Assembly (NCBI GenBank): GCA_026396015.1 | Contig: JAPLXP010000003.1 | Span: forward strand, 105,564-169,563 | Length of the DNA stretch: 64,000 bases | Reading direction: 5' to 3' | Source: Candidatus Nomurabacteria bacterium | GTDB lineage: Bacteria > Patescibacteria > Paceibacteria > UBA9973 | The notes under the pieces: model-generated | What the model was told of the DNA's origin: nothing | What the model saw: the letters and a program-made list of their open reading frames with translations, nothing else | Database searches by the model: none | In this document: positions 1 through 8,216 of the stretch, one piece after another | How positions within the stretch are numbered: position 1 is the stretch's first letter | Layout: the number at the start of each line of letters is the position of its first letter | Made by a program: the position numbers and the translations under genes

Positions 1-126
1 ATAATATTTTGCTAATCAATATGCCATGTTTCTGTTTATTAACCAAAACAGCTACAAGCGGATATAATATTTTGCTAATCAATATGCCATGTTTCTGTTT
101 ATTAACCAAAACAGCTACAAGCGGAT
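1..126. repeat. Perfect 63-bp tandem repeat, two copies
   Basis: Bases 1-63 and 64-126 are identical. Each unit contains a small inverted repeat (CTGTTT/AAACAG). The array may continue beyond the window edge. It lies 3' of the ZIP transporter gene. It is directly followed by a near-perfect palindrome at 125-148 (11-bp arms, 2-nt loop). No coding function is apparent; an assembly artefact at a contig edge is possible. Confidence 0.9.
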
Positions 127-148
127 CATCAAATTAAAATTTGATGAT
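125..148. terminator. AT-rich palindrome, possible weak terminator
   Basis: Arms ATCATCAAATT and AATTTGATGAT are separated by AA. It lies 38 bases beyond the stop of the minus-strand ZIP transporter gene. There is no strong U-tract, so termination is only a guess. Confidence 0.35.
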
Positions 149-186
149 ATGGTTATACTACCGCAAATTTTGAATTTGAGCAATTT

Positions 187-924
187 TTACATCCCTGCTA
201 TTTGTATTGCGCCGTATAGTACGAGGACTCCGAGGACTGTAGCAAAACTGGTCCATATTGTAGGGTGGTTGTGATGACTCTCGGGGAGGAGGTCAGATGC
301 ACCGATGTAGATAAAGAATCCTGTAAATACTGCGAGGATGATTCCGAGTATTGATTCAGGAAGTGAGAAGAATAGGGTAGAAGTGATTCCGAGTACTGGG
401 GCGATAGCATCCACTAGGAGCCAATTAAATGCTTCTTTTTTTGTACCTCCGTTCTTCATTATCATGCTGACAGTGTTTATACCATCAGAAAAGTCGTGCA
501 CTAGTACCGCCACTGCAACTATTGCTCCGACGGCAGCGGAGATCTGAAAGGCCAATCCGATGGCTGCACCATCTAGAAAGCTATGTATGGATAGACTACC
601 TGCACCTAGTATTCCACGCTTGTTTTCTGTGTGGGTATGCTCGTGCTCATCTTCGTGATTATGGCTGTGCATTATTACAAATCTGTCGAGTATCATAAAT
701 AGTATAAAACCAAATGCTACGATAGAGGTCGTAATAGATATTGCATAGGTATTCTTTGTCAGTTCTAGAGCTTCTGGTAGTAGATCAAAAAAGGCGACTC
801 CTATAACAGCACCCGCAGAGAAGCCCATGATCATATGGAGTTTGTCTTTGAATCTAATAGCAAAAAGTCCACCCAAAAATGTGGCGATAAATACAGCAAA
901 ACTTAATATAAGTAATATATTCAT
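187..924 (-). CDS. ZIP-family divalent metal transporter
   Basis: A 245-residue integral membrane protein, predicted to move zinc or a related divalent metal across the membrane. About eight hydrophobic segments are visible. A histidine/acid-rich cytosolic-type loop lies at residues 86-98. The two metal-binding helices of the ZIP family are present as HSFLDG (114-119) and HDFSDG (143-148). The length fits bacterial ZupT/GufA-type ZIPs. It is a single gene; the ATG has no Shine-Dalgarno site, but a TATAGT box lies 8 nt upstream on the minus strand. The family call is firm; metal specificity is not readable from sequence. Confidence 0.9.
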   Translation of the reverse strand: MNILLILSFAVFIATFLGGLFAIRFKDKLHMIMGFSAGAVIGVAFFDLLPEALELTKNTYAISITTSIVAFGFILFMILDRFVIMHSHNHEDEHEHTHTENKRGILGAGSLSIHSFLDGAAIGLAFQISAAVGAIVAVAVLVHDFSDGINTVSMIMKNGGTKKEAFNWLLVDAIAPVLGITSTLFFSLPESILGIILAVFTGFFIYIGASDLLPESHHNHPTIWTSFATVLGVLVLYGAIQIAGM

Positions 925-954
925 ATATTTATACTATAGCATAGTCGTCAAGTG

Positions 955-983
955 TTTTACTTGTCTTTCGTGCATGTTATAAT
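955..983 (+). promoter_or_regulatory. Promoter of the secreted Lys-rich protein
   Basis: TTTTAC at 955-960, a 17-nt spacer, then a perfect TATAAT at 978-983. It would start transcription about 35 nt before the ATG at 1025. Confidence 0.6.
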
Positions 984-1024
984 TTTAATATTAAAAGTAG
1001 TCTTACATAGTAAGAAATTAAATT

Positions 1025-1669
1025 ATGAAAAATAAATTATTTGTTTTTGGTTTGGCTTTGGTCCTGAGTGTTTCATTTGTAAATATAGTTTTAGCTACTG
1101 ATACAGCCGGTGCAGCAGTGGGGGGTTCTGTAGTCTCAGGTACTACCATGACTCCACCTACACCTCCAGTGATAGATACTACAAATTTTACTGACGCTCA
1201 AAAGACAGCACTAGCAAGTGTAAAGACTCTAATGGATCAATCAAAGGCATTAAGAGAACAAGCTGATAAAGTTTTAAAAGATGCAGGTATTACTCCAAAA
1301 ATGATGGGTCAGGTAGAAATGAAAGATAAAATGAAGGGTGATAAGGGTACAGATCAAGAAGATAATCAGGGTGATCATCAGGATGGTGAAAAAGTTTTTG
1401 ATATGAAAAAGGCTCCAAAACTAGATGGTCAAAAAATGGATGGTAACAAAAATCCAGAGAATACAAAAAAGACAGGTGATATAAAAAAGCCTTCTAGTAA
1501 GAAAGCTCCAAAGAAAATGGGTGACAAAAAAGAAGGAGACAAGAAGGGTGGAGAAGGAAAGGGTCCATTCATGGGCGACCGTAAATCACAAGACGGAAAA
1601 CTTCCTCCAGCAAATAATACACCTGCAGCTCCTGCACAAAATGCAGCAGCACCAGCAGTGAATCAATAA
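1025..1669 (+). CDS. Secreted low-complexity Lys/Met/Asp-rich protein
   Basis: 214 residues of no recognised family. Residues 1-24 form a signal peptide ending near VLA. A short helical segment follows (about residues 55-95). The rest is low complexity, rich in Lys, Gly, Asp and Met, with repeated KxGDKK-like patches and a Pro/Ala tail. It has its own promoter (955-983) and a strong terminator directly after the stop, so it is monocistronic. It is likely exported or surface-attached. Polyanion or metal binding is possible but not shown. Confidence 0.75.
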   Translation: MKNKLFVFGLALVLSVSFVNIVLATDTAGAAVGGSVVSGTTMTPPTPPVIDTTNFTDAQKTALASVKTLMDQSKALREQADKVLKDAGITPKMMGQVEMKDKMKGDKGTDQEDNQGDHQDGEKVFDMKKAPKLDGQKMDGNKNPENTKKTGDIKKPSSKKAPKKMGDKKEGDKKGGEGKGPFMGDRKSQDGKLPPANNTPAAPAQNAAAPAVNQ

Positions 1670-1681
1670 TTTAATTTTGAA

Positions 1682-1712
1682 TAAAAAAACTCCCATGAGG
1701 GAGTTTTTTTTA
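1682..1712. terminator. Rho-independent terminator, bidirectional
   Basis: Stem ACTCCC/GGGAGT with a short loop, flanked by A and T runs. It serves the plus-strand secreted protein gene and, from the other side, recG, whose stop codon lies inside the T run. Confidence 0.9.
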
Positions 1713-3878
1713 TTCAAAATGCATTGTGATATTTTTTTGTTCGACAGTATTCAAGAGGATAGGGGATGATAGCAGTTTTGGGTCTTTTTCAATCAGTGCT
1801 ATTGCCTCATTACGGGCAGCTTCTACCATTTTTATATTCTTGATAGCTTCCATTCCTAGGTCTGTGATGCCCCATTGTTTACCGCCGCCGAGTTCACCTG
1901 CACCACGTAGTGTCAGATCTAGTTCTGCGAGCTCGAAACCGCTCGCAGCTTTTGTTAGGGCTTTTAGACGGTCCATAGTCTTTTCTGTTTTTGCTTCTGC
2001 AAAAAGATAACAGTATGATTGATCGTTTGATCGGATTACTCGTCCACGCAGCTGGTGCAGCTGTGCTAAGCCAAATCTTTCTGCTCCCTCGATGATTATC
2101 GATGTGGCATTCGGCACATTCACACCTACCTCTATCACTGATGTAGATACTAGTATATCTATCTTGTGGTCTTTAAAGTCTTGCATGACTTCCTCCTTTT
2201 TTTGCTTTGTCATCTTGCTGTGCATGACTTCTATATTGTATTTTTGGAAGACTTCTTTTTTGAGGCGCTTTGCTTCTGTCGTCACATTCTTCATAGCTAA
2301 TGCTTTTTCTTGATCTGGGTCTGGTTCATCAATACGTGGGCAGATGACGTATGCTTGATGGCCTGCTTCAAGTTCTCTGTGAATTTTTGTATATGCTTCA
2401 TCACGCTTACCTGGTGCGACTATTTCTGTGATTACTTTTTTTCTTCCAGCTGGCATCTCGTCTATGATAGATAGATCTAGGTCTCCGTATATAGTCAGTG
2501 CAAGTGTGCGGGGGATAGGAGTCGCCGTCATAGATAGATAATGTGGAGCATGACCTTCTTTCTTTGCGAGCTTCATTCTTTGATTAGTTCCAAAGCGATG
2601 CTGCTCATCGATGATGACCAATCCTAAATCCTCAAATTCTACTGATTTGGATACGAGCGCATGAGTACCTACTAGTATTGGTATCTCGCCATTCTTTACC
2701 CATTTGAGGAGTTGGGATCGTGATATTGTAGTCCAGGGTTCAGAGGAACTTGCTACCTTGGTAGGGAACTTTCTACATCCAGATCCAGTAATAAGGCCAA
2801 TTGATATTCCTGTATGTTTAAAATACTCAATAAAGCTTTCGAATAGCTGTGTAGCTAGCACTTCGGTCGGTGCCATATATGCCACTTGGATATTTCCAAA
2901 GTTTTGTCCGACTGGGCGATTCTTGATCACTGCATATGCTACTGTTGCAGCAACAAAAGTCTTACCAGACCCTACATCACCTTCGACGAGGCGCGACATT
3001 GCCTTGTCTTTTTGAAAGTCTTCAAGTATTGAATTGATTGCATTACTCTGTGCATTCGTCGGCTTGAAAGGGAATCGACTGACAAAGTCTGCGATGTCTG
3101 CTTTTGGAATTTTCAATTTATATGAGAAAAGTTCTTCGTATTCCTTACGCTCCTTTTGGCGTGCCAGCTGTATAAAGAATACTTCTTCAAAAGCGAATCG
3201 TTTGCGGGCTGCATCGGCGTCATTCTTTTTCTGAGGTGCGTGTATCCAGATGAGTGCAGTCTTTAGATTTGGTAGGCTGTATTTTTTAATTATTTCTTCC
3301 GGTATGTATTCTCTGATATTTTCCAATGCGCCACTTTTAATAATTTTCTGTATTGTATGATACATCCATTTTGAAGTGATACCTTTTGTCTCAGGATATA
3401 TAGGGTAGCCAAAGCTCTGTGTATTTTCCCCACTTGCAAATAGTGAGTCATGCGTGTCGATAGGTAGGATGTCCTCCTTGGTAATCTCGGGGTTGGTCAG
3501 AGTCATACCATATGTCGGACTATTGGATACCTTTCCTGTCACACGCACTACCGCTCCTTCGCGTAGCATTTTCGCAAGGTACGGCTGATGGAACCAGACA
3601 ATCTTTATCTTACCAGTCAGATCTGAAAGTTCTGCGTGGCCCATAGGAATTTTACTCTTGAAACCTTTTTTAGTTTCGAGTTTGGAAATAGTTCCTAATA
3701 GTGTGACTTGCTCACCGTCAGAAATATTATTTATATGTTTTACTTCTGATATGTCTGTGTATCGTGTAGGGAAGTAGTATAGTAGATCATGAATAGTATT
3801 GATACCTAGTCGGACTAGGGCCCCTTTTTGATTGATGTCTATTCTGAAATTTTTCTCTATTTTGTCCGTCAGATTCAT
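1710..3878 (-). CDS. recG: ATP-dependent DNA helicase RecG
   Basis: 722 residues; drives branch migration and fork regression in recombination and repair. An N-terminal wedge/OB-fold region covers about residues 50-135, with the VVRVTGKV strand. Walker A GDVGSGKT is at 300-307, the DEQH box at 424-427, and the C-terminal RecG motif near LRGRV. The protein is slightly longer than E. coli RecG (693) because of an extra loop around residues 365-395. The start ATG lies 6 nt after a TACAAT box on the minus strand (3885-3890). It is monocistronic between two terminators. Confidence 0.97.
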   Translation of the reverse strand: MNLTDKIEKNFRIDINQKGALVRLGINTIHDLLYYFPTRYTDISEVKHINNISDGEQVTLLGTISKLETKKGFKSKIPMGHAELSDLTGKIKIVWFHQPYLAKMLREGAVVRVTGKVSNSPTYGMTLTNPEITKEDILPIDTHDSLFASGENTQSFGYPIYPETKGITSKWMYHTIQKIIKSGALENIREYIPEEIIKKYSLPNLKTALIWIHAPQKKNDADAARKRFAFEEVFFIQLARQKERKEYEELFSYKLKIPKADIADFVSRFPFKPTNAQSNAINSILEDFQKDKAMSRLVEGDVGSGKTFVAATVAYAVIKNRPVGQNFGNIQVAYMAPTEVLATQLFESFIEYFKHTGISIGLITGSGCRKFPTKVASSSEPWTTISRSQLLKWVKNGEIPILVGTHALVSKSVEFEDLGLVIIDEQHRFGTNQRMKLAKKEGHAPHYLSMTATPIPRTLALTIYGDLDLSIIDEMPAGRKKVITEIVAPGKRDEAYTKIHRELEAGHQAYVICPRIDEPDPDQEKALAMKNVTTEAKRLKKEVFQKYNIEVMHSKMTKQKKEEVMQDFKDHKIDILVSTSVIEVGVNVPNATSIIIEGAERFGLAQLHQLRGRVIRSNDQSYCYLFAEAKTEKTMDRLKALTKAASGFELAELDLTLRGAGELGGGKQWGITDLGMEAIKNIKMVEAARNEAIALIEKDPKLLSSPILLNTVEQKNITMHFE

Positions 3879-3895
3879 AAATGAATTGTATCATA

Positions 3896-3930
3896 AAAAT
3901 AGCCCCGACCTTTGGTCGGGGCTATTTTTA
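3896..3930. terminator. Rho-independent terminator
   Basis: AGCCCCGACC/GGTCGGGGCT stem with a short loop and T runs on both strands. It ends the minus-strand two-component operon upstream of recG. Confidence 0.9.
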
Positions 3931-4017
3931 TTTGTAGAGTATCAATCCGCCTATTGCTATTAGTATCATCAGTAGAATTATAGCAATTTTCTCATTATTT
4001 ACTCTTGGAATTTTCAT
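3928..4017 (-). CDS. 29-residue single-span membrane peptide
   Basis: A short ORF whose ATG overlaps the response-regulator stop codon (TAATG), which implies translational coupling. The product begins MKIPRVNNEK, continues with a run of about 16 hydrophobic residues rich in Ile, Leu and Met, and ends in LYK. It therefore looks like a tiny transmembrane peptide with a basic start. Its stop lies against the operon terminator. Function is unknown; its position suggests a link to the histidine kinase/response regulator pair. It could still be a chance ORF. Confidence 0.5.
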   Translation of the reverse strand: MKIPRVNNEKIAIILLMILIAIGGLILYK

Positions 4018-4382
4018 TATTTCAAAATAGCTTTTATCTCAGTCACTAATTCTTCTAGCGTAAAGTTTGATTTAACCATGAATTTTGTAGCTCCTAATTG
4101 TTCTGCTTTTTGCATTGCAGATTCCTCTGATAGGTTTGAGAATACAATTACAGGGATAGCCTTTGTTGTTTCTTGTTCTCGGACTTTTTTAAGAATATCA
4201 AATCCATCAAAATTGGGAAGCATCAAATCAAGAAGTATTAATGCTACACCTTCCTCATTTATCTTTTTCATTCCATCGTCTCCTGTGCTTGCAGTAATAA
4301 CTTCAAATTTTTCTTTTGTAAGTTTACTTGCCTCTAGGCTCTGTAGGAAACTATCATCTTCAATTACTAAAATCTTACTCAT
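4017..4382 (-). CDS. Single-domain response regulator (CheY-like)
   Basis: 121 residues, a receiver domain only. The acidic pocket is D9/D10, the phospho-acceptor is D52 in LLDLMLP, and the switch residues are S82 and K104. No DNA-binding or enzymatic output domain is present, so it should act through protein contacts. It lies 20 nt downstream of the histidine kinase gene on the same strand and is its likely partner. It overlaps the 29-residue membrane peptide ORF at its 3' end. Confidence 0.93.
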   Translation of the reverse strand: MSKILVIEDDSFLQSLEASKLTKEKFEVITASTGDDGMKKINEEGVALILLDLMLPNFDGFDILKKVREQETTKAIPVIVFSNLSEESAMQKAEQLGATKFMVKSNFTLEELVTEIKAILK

Positions 4383-4402
4383 ATGAGATTATTGTATCAT
4401 AG

Positions 4403-5143
4403 TTAATTATTAAGAGGCAATGTGATGAAAAAAGTAGTACCTTTTTCATCACTTTCAAACCATATCTTTCCTTTGTGATTCTCTACTATTTTTTTTGTTG
4501 TGTATAGCCCCAATCCTGAACCTATGGCATCTTTTTGTTTAGCGTTTTCTGTTCTGTAGAATTTCTCAAATATATGTTTTTGATCATCATTTGATATTGT
4601 GATACCTGTGTCTCTTACTGATAAATCTATTTCGTCTTCGTTTTGACTTATGGATATGACTACTTTTCCATGTATATTACTGTATTTGATAGAATTCTCT
4701 ACTAAATTTTGGAATACTACGCGTATCATTTCTTTGTCTACAGATACTTTGTTCAGTATTGAGGATGGTTTTAAGAAAATCAATTCGATTTCTTTTTTAT
4801 GAGATTCACCATAGAATTCAAAAATTGTCTGTTCTAATAATTCCACAAGATCTACATCTTGAAAATTAAAAGATAGTATCTTGTCCTCTGTATGATTCAG
4901 TGTGATCATCTCATTTGTCAGCATGATCATTCTCTCTGTGCTCTCGTATGCTTTGTTTAGTAGATTTTCTTGTTCACTCGTGATATCTCCGAGGTCCTTA
5001 TCTAGGAACATTTTGAGTATCCATTTTGATGCAGATAGTGATGTACGGAGTTGGTGTGCAGAGATAGAAATAAGATCAGATCTGACTAGGTTAATATTCT
5101 TTAACTCCTCATTCTCAGCTTTTATTTTAAGTATGTCATCCAT
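4403..5143 (-). CDS. Cytosolic sensor histidine kinase
   Basis: 246 residues without a membrane span or sensor domain. A short N-terminal coiled stretch leads to the HisKA dimerisation helix with phospho-acceptor H30 (SAHQLR). The HATPase_c domain has an N box (LVENSIKYS, about 150), a DTG G1 motif and a GSGLGL G2 motif near 208. Input must come from a partner, or the protein is a truncated kinase core. It sits 3 nt from mscL and 20 nt from the response regulator, so the three probably share a transcript. Confidence 0.93.
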   Translation of the reverse strand: MDDILKIKAENEELKNINLVRSDLISISAHQLRTSLSASKWILKMFLDKDLGDITSEQENLLNKAYESTERMIMLTNEMITLNHTEDKILSFNFQDVDLVELLEQTIFEFYGESHKKEIELIFLKPSSILNKVSVDKEMIRVVFQNLVENSIKYSNIHGKVVISISQNEDEIDLSVRDTGITISNDDQKHIFEKFYRTENAKQKDAIGSGLGLYTTKKIVENHKGKIWFESDEKGTTFFITLPLNN

Positions 5144-5146
5144 ATA

Positions 5147-5506
5147 TTATTTTTTTATAGAAGTCGCTGTTATTGCTGGTACTTTGATTTGAGCTTGGTC
5201 TACTTTCAGTAATTTTACCCCACCATATACGACAAGAGCTACAACGATAAAATCTATACCATTGTTCAAGAATGCTCCGTAGTGCACAGATACTTTACCT
5301 ATTTTAAATACTTCATTACCTAGATCATCCACACCACCGAGGAGTCCATTTATTATAGGATTGATTATGTCAGTGACTAATGATGTAACGAATTTAGATA
5401 TTGCACCTCCAAGTATAAAACCTATCGCTAATCCCACTACACCCTGACTTTTTATAAAATCAGTAAAACCTGTAAGCCCACGTATTTTTTTGAGGTGTTG
5501 TCTCAT
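5147..5506 (-). CDS. mscL: Large-conductance mechanosensitive channel MscL
   Basis: 119 residues; an emergency valve that opens under membrane tension during osmotic downshock. The N-terminal amphipathic stretch is followed by TM1 (GVVGLAIGFILGGAISKFV, containing the gate glycines) and TM2 (NNGIDFIVVALVVYGGVKLL), with a periplasmic loop between them. The C-terminal cytoplasmic helix is shorter than in E. coli. The start ATG lies exactly 6 nt after TATAAT (minus strand, 5513-5518), so the message is probably leaderless. It is first in a likely mscL-kinase-regulator operon. Confidence 0.92.
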   Translation of the reverse strand: MRQHLKKIRGLTGFTDFIKSQGVVGLAIGFILGGAISKFVTSLVTDIINPIINGLLGGVDDLGNEVFKIGKVSVHYGAFLNNGIDFIVVALVVYGGVKLLKVDQAQIKVPAITATSIKK

Positions 5507-5544
5507 AAATTTATTATAACATAGGTAGTGTCCATTTCCCTTGA

Positions 5545-5573
5545 TTGACTTTATGTATTTTTGCTGGTATACT
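5545..5573 (+). promoter_or_regulatory. Promoter of the 135-residue hypothetical gene
   Basis: TTGACT at 5545-5550, a 17-nt spacer, then TATACT at 5568-5573. A 5' leader of about 54 nt follows before the ATG at 5634, unlike the leaderless pattern of most neighbours. Confidence 0.65.
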
Positions 5574-5633
5574 ATTTAAAATTTATTTGGAGTAATCCAT
5601 TTTTCTTTAACTATAAAAAATTTAAAAAAAGAA

Positions 5634-6041
5634 ATGAGTAATGTACACAAAGCGCTAGAGGCAGCTATTGATGAAGGAGTAGATGGTAAGGACATAATCT
5701 ATTACACAAGAAGAAATGGTGTAAATAAGGATATATTGCCTGAATTTACAAAAGGAGAATGCCAAGAAAAGTATACCTATTATTTATCGTTTGATAAAAA
5801 GAAAGGCAACTCAAACAGGAGGATTAAAGCTGTTCTGGATTATTTATTAAAAATTTATAATACACATTTTTTGGGAGGAGGAAGATATTACTTTTCAACA
5901 CAAGAAAATGTAAATGAAAAAATTGTTGTTTATGTTTTTGGTAAGGATAATGTAATTTTTCATTTTTTTGTTGCTCATTCCATTGACCCCTGTAATTATA
6001 TTTTTTTGAATCACCAGAATATTAATTTTGAGAGAGTTTAA
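5634..6041 (+). CDS. Hypothetical protein
   Basis: 135 residues, no recognised domain. The N-terminal part is helical and charged (KALEAAIDEG). The middle has Lys/Arg-rich stretches, and the C-terminal half is rich in aromatic residues with predicted beta strands. No signal peptide or membrane span is seen. The start is preceded by an A-rich leader but no clear Shine-Dalgarno site. The gene has its own promoter and terminator. A similar style (charged, Lys/Asp-rich, no family) is seen in the 258-residue protein at 62111. Confidence 0.6.
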   Translation: MSNVHKALEAAIDEGVDGKDIIYYTRRNGVNKDILPEFTKGECQEKYTYYLSFDKKKGNSNRRIKAVLDYLLKIYNTHFLGGGRYYFSTQENVNEKIVVYVFGKDNVIFHFFVAHSIDPCNYIFLNHQNINFERV

Positions 6042-6046
6042 ATTTA

Positions 6047-6076
6047 AAATCCAGAACACATAGTTCTGGATTTTTA
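6047..6076 (+). terminator. Rho-independent terminator
   Basis: ATCCAGAAC/GTTCTGGAT stem followed by a T run. It ends the hypothetical gene at 5634. Confidence 0.88.
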
Positions 6077-6080
6077 TTTG

Positions 6081-6167
6081 CGGAGCCGGACGGATTCGAA
6101 CCGTCGAGGGCTTTTACACCCTGCCTCTTTAGCAAAGAGGTACGTTAGACCACTCTGACACGGCTCC
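6081..6167 (-). tRNA. tRNA-Ser (anticodon GCT)
   Basis: A class II tRNA with a long variable arm. Acceptor GGAGCCG/CGGCTCC, anticodon loop TTGCTAA, T-loop TTCGAAT, discriminator G. CCA is not encoded. It reads AGC and AGU. The D-stem is poorly paired in my manual fold. Confidence 0.95.
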
Positions 6168-6200
6168 AATATCGTCAAATATATCACATTTTATAAATAT

Positions 6201-6239
6201 AAAAAATCTCCCACAGGCTGGACCTAGGGGAGATTTTTA
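6201..6239. terminator. Rho-independent terminator
   Basis: AATCTCCC/GGGGAGATT stem with A and T flanks between tRNA-Ser and the DoxX gene. It ends the minus-strand doxX transcript. Confidence 0.8.
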
Positions 6240-6247
6240 TTTGTGTA

Positions 6248-6781
6248 CTAAGCTTGCTTTCTAAATCTGTCTAATCCGATCCATCCTGCGACCTTGCGTC
6301 CACAAAGGATGAATATTTGTAGGAGTAGAAGCCAAGGGTTTGTACTGACTGTACCTGCGAATAGATAATTGAAATTCATGAATGCTCCAAATGTCGCTGC
6401 AGCTCTCGTGAATAGTCCGAGTATCAATCCTAGTCCTACGAGTATTTCTCCGAAAGTCACAATGTTTGCAAATAGACATGCATTTGGTATTGCGACATGG
6501 TTGATGAACCATGCATACCACATAGATACATCATGGTGTTCTCCGGTGATATATGCTTTTGCCATTGCGCCCATCAAGAATCCTTTTATTGGACCTCCAG
6601 CGTCGATACCAGCCCATGCTGTATTCCAAATTAGTGTGTGTTTAATAAAGAGCTTGTCCCATCCAGCGATTAGCCATTCATATCCGACGTATATACGTAA
6701 TAGTAACCAGAGAATTGCAGAACGTTTATCTGTGGTAAAGAAATCATAGATTTTTTTACAATAGATTTTTGTATTGTTCAT
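6248..6781 (-). CDS. DoxX-family membrane protein
   Basis: 177 residues with four predicted transmembrane helices and the DoxX-type motif around GYEWLIAGWDKL near residue 33. DoxX proteins are small membrane proteins linked to quinone or thiol redox functions; the substrate here cannot be told. A second, shorter DoxX protein is encoded at 42033. Its likely promoter (minus-strand TTGTCG-17-TATAAT, 6828-6856) interlocks with the malic enzyme promoter, giving a leader of about 40 nt. Confidence 0.85.
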   Translation of the reverse strand: MNNTKIYCKKIYDFFTTDKRSAILWLLLRIYVGYEWLIAGWDKLFIKHTLIWNTAWAGIDAGGPIKGFLMGAMAKAYITGEHHDVSMWYAWFINHVAIPNACLFANIVTFGEILVGLGLILGLFTRAAATFGAFMNFNYLFAGTVSTNPWLLLLQIFILCGRKVAGWIGLDRFRKQA

Positions 6782-6827
6782 ATTTAAAAGTAAAATTTAA
6801 TTTACTTGAATAATTATTAATGCTTAT

Positions 6828-6873
6828 ATTATAGACCTGTCTCTTTGTGCCGACAAGGGATAGGGTATATAAT
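6828..6873. promoter_or_regulatory. Interlocked divergent promoters (doxX / malic enzyme)
   Basis: Plus strand: TTGTGC at 6845-6850, 17-nt spacer, TATAAT at 6868-6873, then 7 nt to the malic enzyme ATG. Minus strand: TTGTCG (complement of 6851-6856), 17-nt spacer, TATAAT (complement of 6828-6833). The two -35 hexamers directly abut, so polymerase probably occupies only one direction at a time. Confidence 0.65.
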
Positions 6874-6880
6874 CAGTCTT

Positions 6881-8032
6881 ATGAATCACGATAATATATA
6901 CAAAGAATCACTGGAATTACACGAGAAATATCATGGCAAACTAGAAACTGTCAGTAAAGTCAGACTCGACAGTAAGGAAGTATTGTCACTGGCATATAGT
7001 CCCGGAGTAGCCGAGGTTTCTCGTGCTATATCTGCCGATCCTAGTACTGCGCGCCTTTATACATTGAAGGGTAATACTGTCGCCATCGTAAGTGACGGTT
7101 CTGCTATCTTGGGATTGGGAAATCTGGGACCACTGGCAGCAATTCCTGTGATGGAGGGCAAGGCTTGCATACTAAAAGAATTCGCAGGTGTGGATGCATT
7201 CCCTATATGTCTGGATACTCAGGATACAGAGGAGATAATAAAAGCAGTAAAGCAAATTGCTCCAGTATTCGGTGCTATCAACCTCGAGGATATCGCAGCT
7301 CCGAGATGTTTTGAAATAGAAGAGAGGCTCCGTGCTGAACTAGATATCCCAGTCATGCACGATGACCAATGGGGTGCAGCTACTGTGACACTGTCTGCGA
7401 TAATAAATTCACTAAAATTAATCGGTAAGACAAAAGAGGAAATAAAAGTAGTTCTTTCTGGGGTGGGTGCAGCTGGTGTGGCTACTGCACGATTGCTATC
7501 TGTATACGGAATAAAAAATATTGTCTTCTGTGATAGTCACGGTATCATCCATCACGATCGTACTGATCTGACAAAAGAGAAAAAGGAATTACTCACTGGT
7601 AGTACTGCTGTCGTATCTGAAGGGGACTTGGCTCTCGCAATAATCGATGCCGATGTATTCATCGGACTTTCCAAGCCAGGAGTACTCTCTGCGGATATGG
7701 TGCGAACAATGGCTGCGAAGCCTGTGATATTTGCACTAGCCAACCCGACTCCAGAGATCATGCCGGATATTGCTCATGAAGCTGGTGCATATATAGTAGC
7801 TACAGGTCGTAGTGATTTTCCAAATCAGATAAACAACTCTCTAGTATTTCCAGGTGCATTCAGGGGGATGCTCGATGCACAGATACCACAATTTAAAATA
7901 GAAATGTTTTCTGCTATCGCCCAGGCTATCGCAGATTCAGTCGTCGACCTAACACCTGAGAAAATAATCCCGACAATGTGGGATGAGGGTGGCGTAGATC
8001 TGGTGGCGAATACTATTAAGAGATTTAAATAA
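6881..8032 (+). CDS. NAD(P)-dependent malic enzyme
   Basis: 383 residues from the ATG at 6881; an upstream in-frame start at 6845 lies within the -35 box and is rejected. It catalyses oxidative decarboxylation of malate to pyruvate. The N-terminal malic domain carries the YSPGVA and VSDGSAILGLGN motifs, the catalytic Lys region MEGKACILKEFAG, and metal-binding DDQ (about 160). The C-terminal NAD-binding domain has GVGAAGVA and ALANPTPEI. The length fits the short bacterial form without a phosphotransacetylase domain. It has a leaderless-type start, 7 nt after TATAAT. Confidence 0.95.
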   Translation: MNHDNIYKESLELHEKYHGKLETVSKVRLDSKEVLSLAYSPGVAEVSRAISADPSTARLYTLKGNTVAIVSDGSAILGLGNLGPLAAIPVMEGKACILKEFAGVDAFPICLDTQDTEEIIKAVKQIAPVFGAINLEDIAAPRCFEIEERLRAELDIPVMHDDQWGAATVTLSAIINSLKLIGKTKEEIKVVLSGVGAAGVATARLLSVYGIKNIVFCDSHGIIHHDRTDLTKEKKELLTGSTAVVSEGDLALAIIDADVFIGLSKPGVLSADMVRTMAAKPVIFALANPTPEIMPDIAHEAGAYIVATGRSDFPNQINNSLVFPGAFRGMLDAQIPQFKIEMFSAIAQAIADSVVDLTPEKIIPTMWDEGGVDLVANTIKRFK

Positions 8033-8080
8033 AAAGTTCACAAAATACCACCTTTCTGCTATACTCAGAAAATCATACAT

Positions 8081-8216
8081 GGAGGCGTGGATATGAAATA
8101 TGAACTGCTTCATATTTCATCCGTTCGGTCACAATAGACCGACGAGCGATTATACGAAGTATAAGCTCGAGGGTAGGGTCCGGGAGGACACGAAGACACA
8201 ACGACGAGTATAACGA
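8081..8216 (+). ncRNA. Structured tRNA-end element E0 upstream of tRNA-Ser
   Basis: It begins with GGAGGCGTGGAT, an exact copy of the first 12 nt of the tRNA at 8217. Three hairpins follow: a perfect 12-bp stem with loop CTGC (8093-8120), TCGGTC/GACCGA (8125-8142), and GAGC-TTATAC/GTATAA-GCTC (8144-8168). A GTCC/GGAC hairpin lies at 8178-8189. The first hairpin shares its loop type with elements at 33718 and 40387. There is no ORF. Whether it is transcribed as its own RNA or as a 5' leader of the tRNA is unknown. Confidence 0.55.

Noticed and set aside
1..126. Start of a CRISPR array
   Set aside because: Units are directly tandem with no spacers and are 63 bp long.
89..274. Short plus-strand ORF across the 63-bp repeat
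   Set aside because: It is built partly from the tandem repeat, overlaps the ZIP gene antisense, and shows no domain or start signal.
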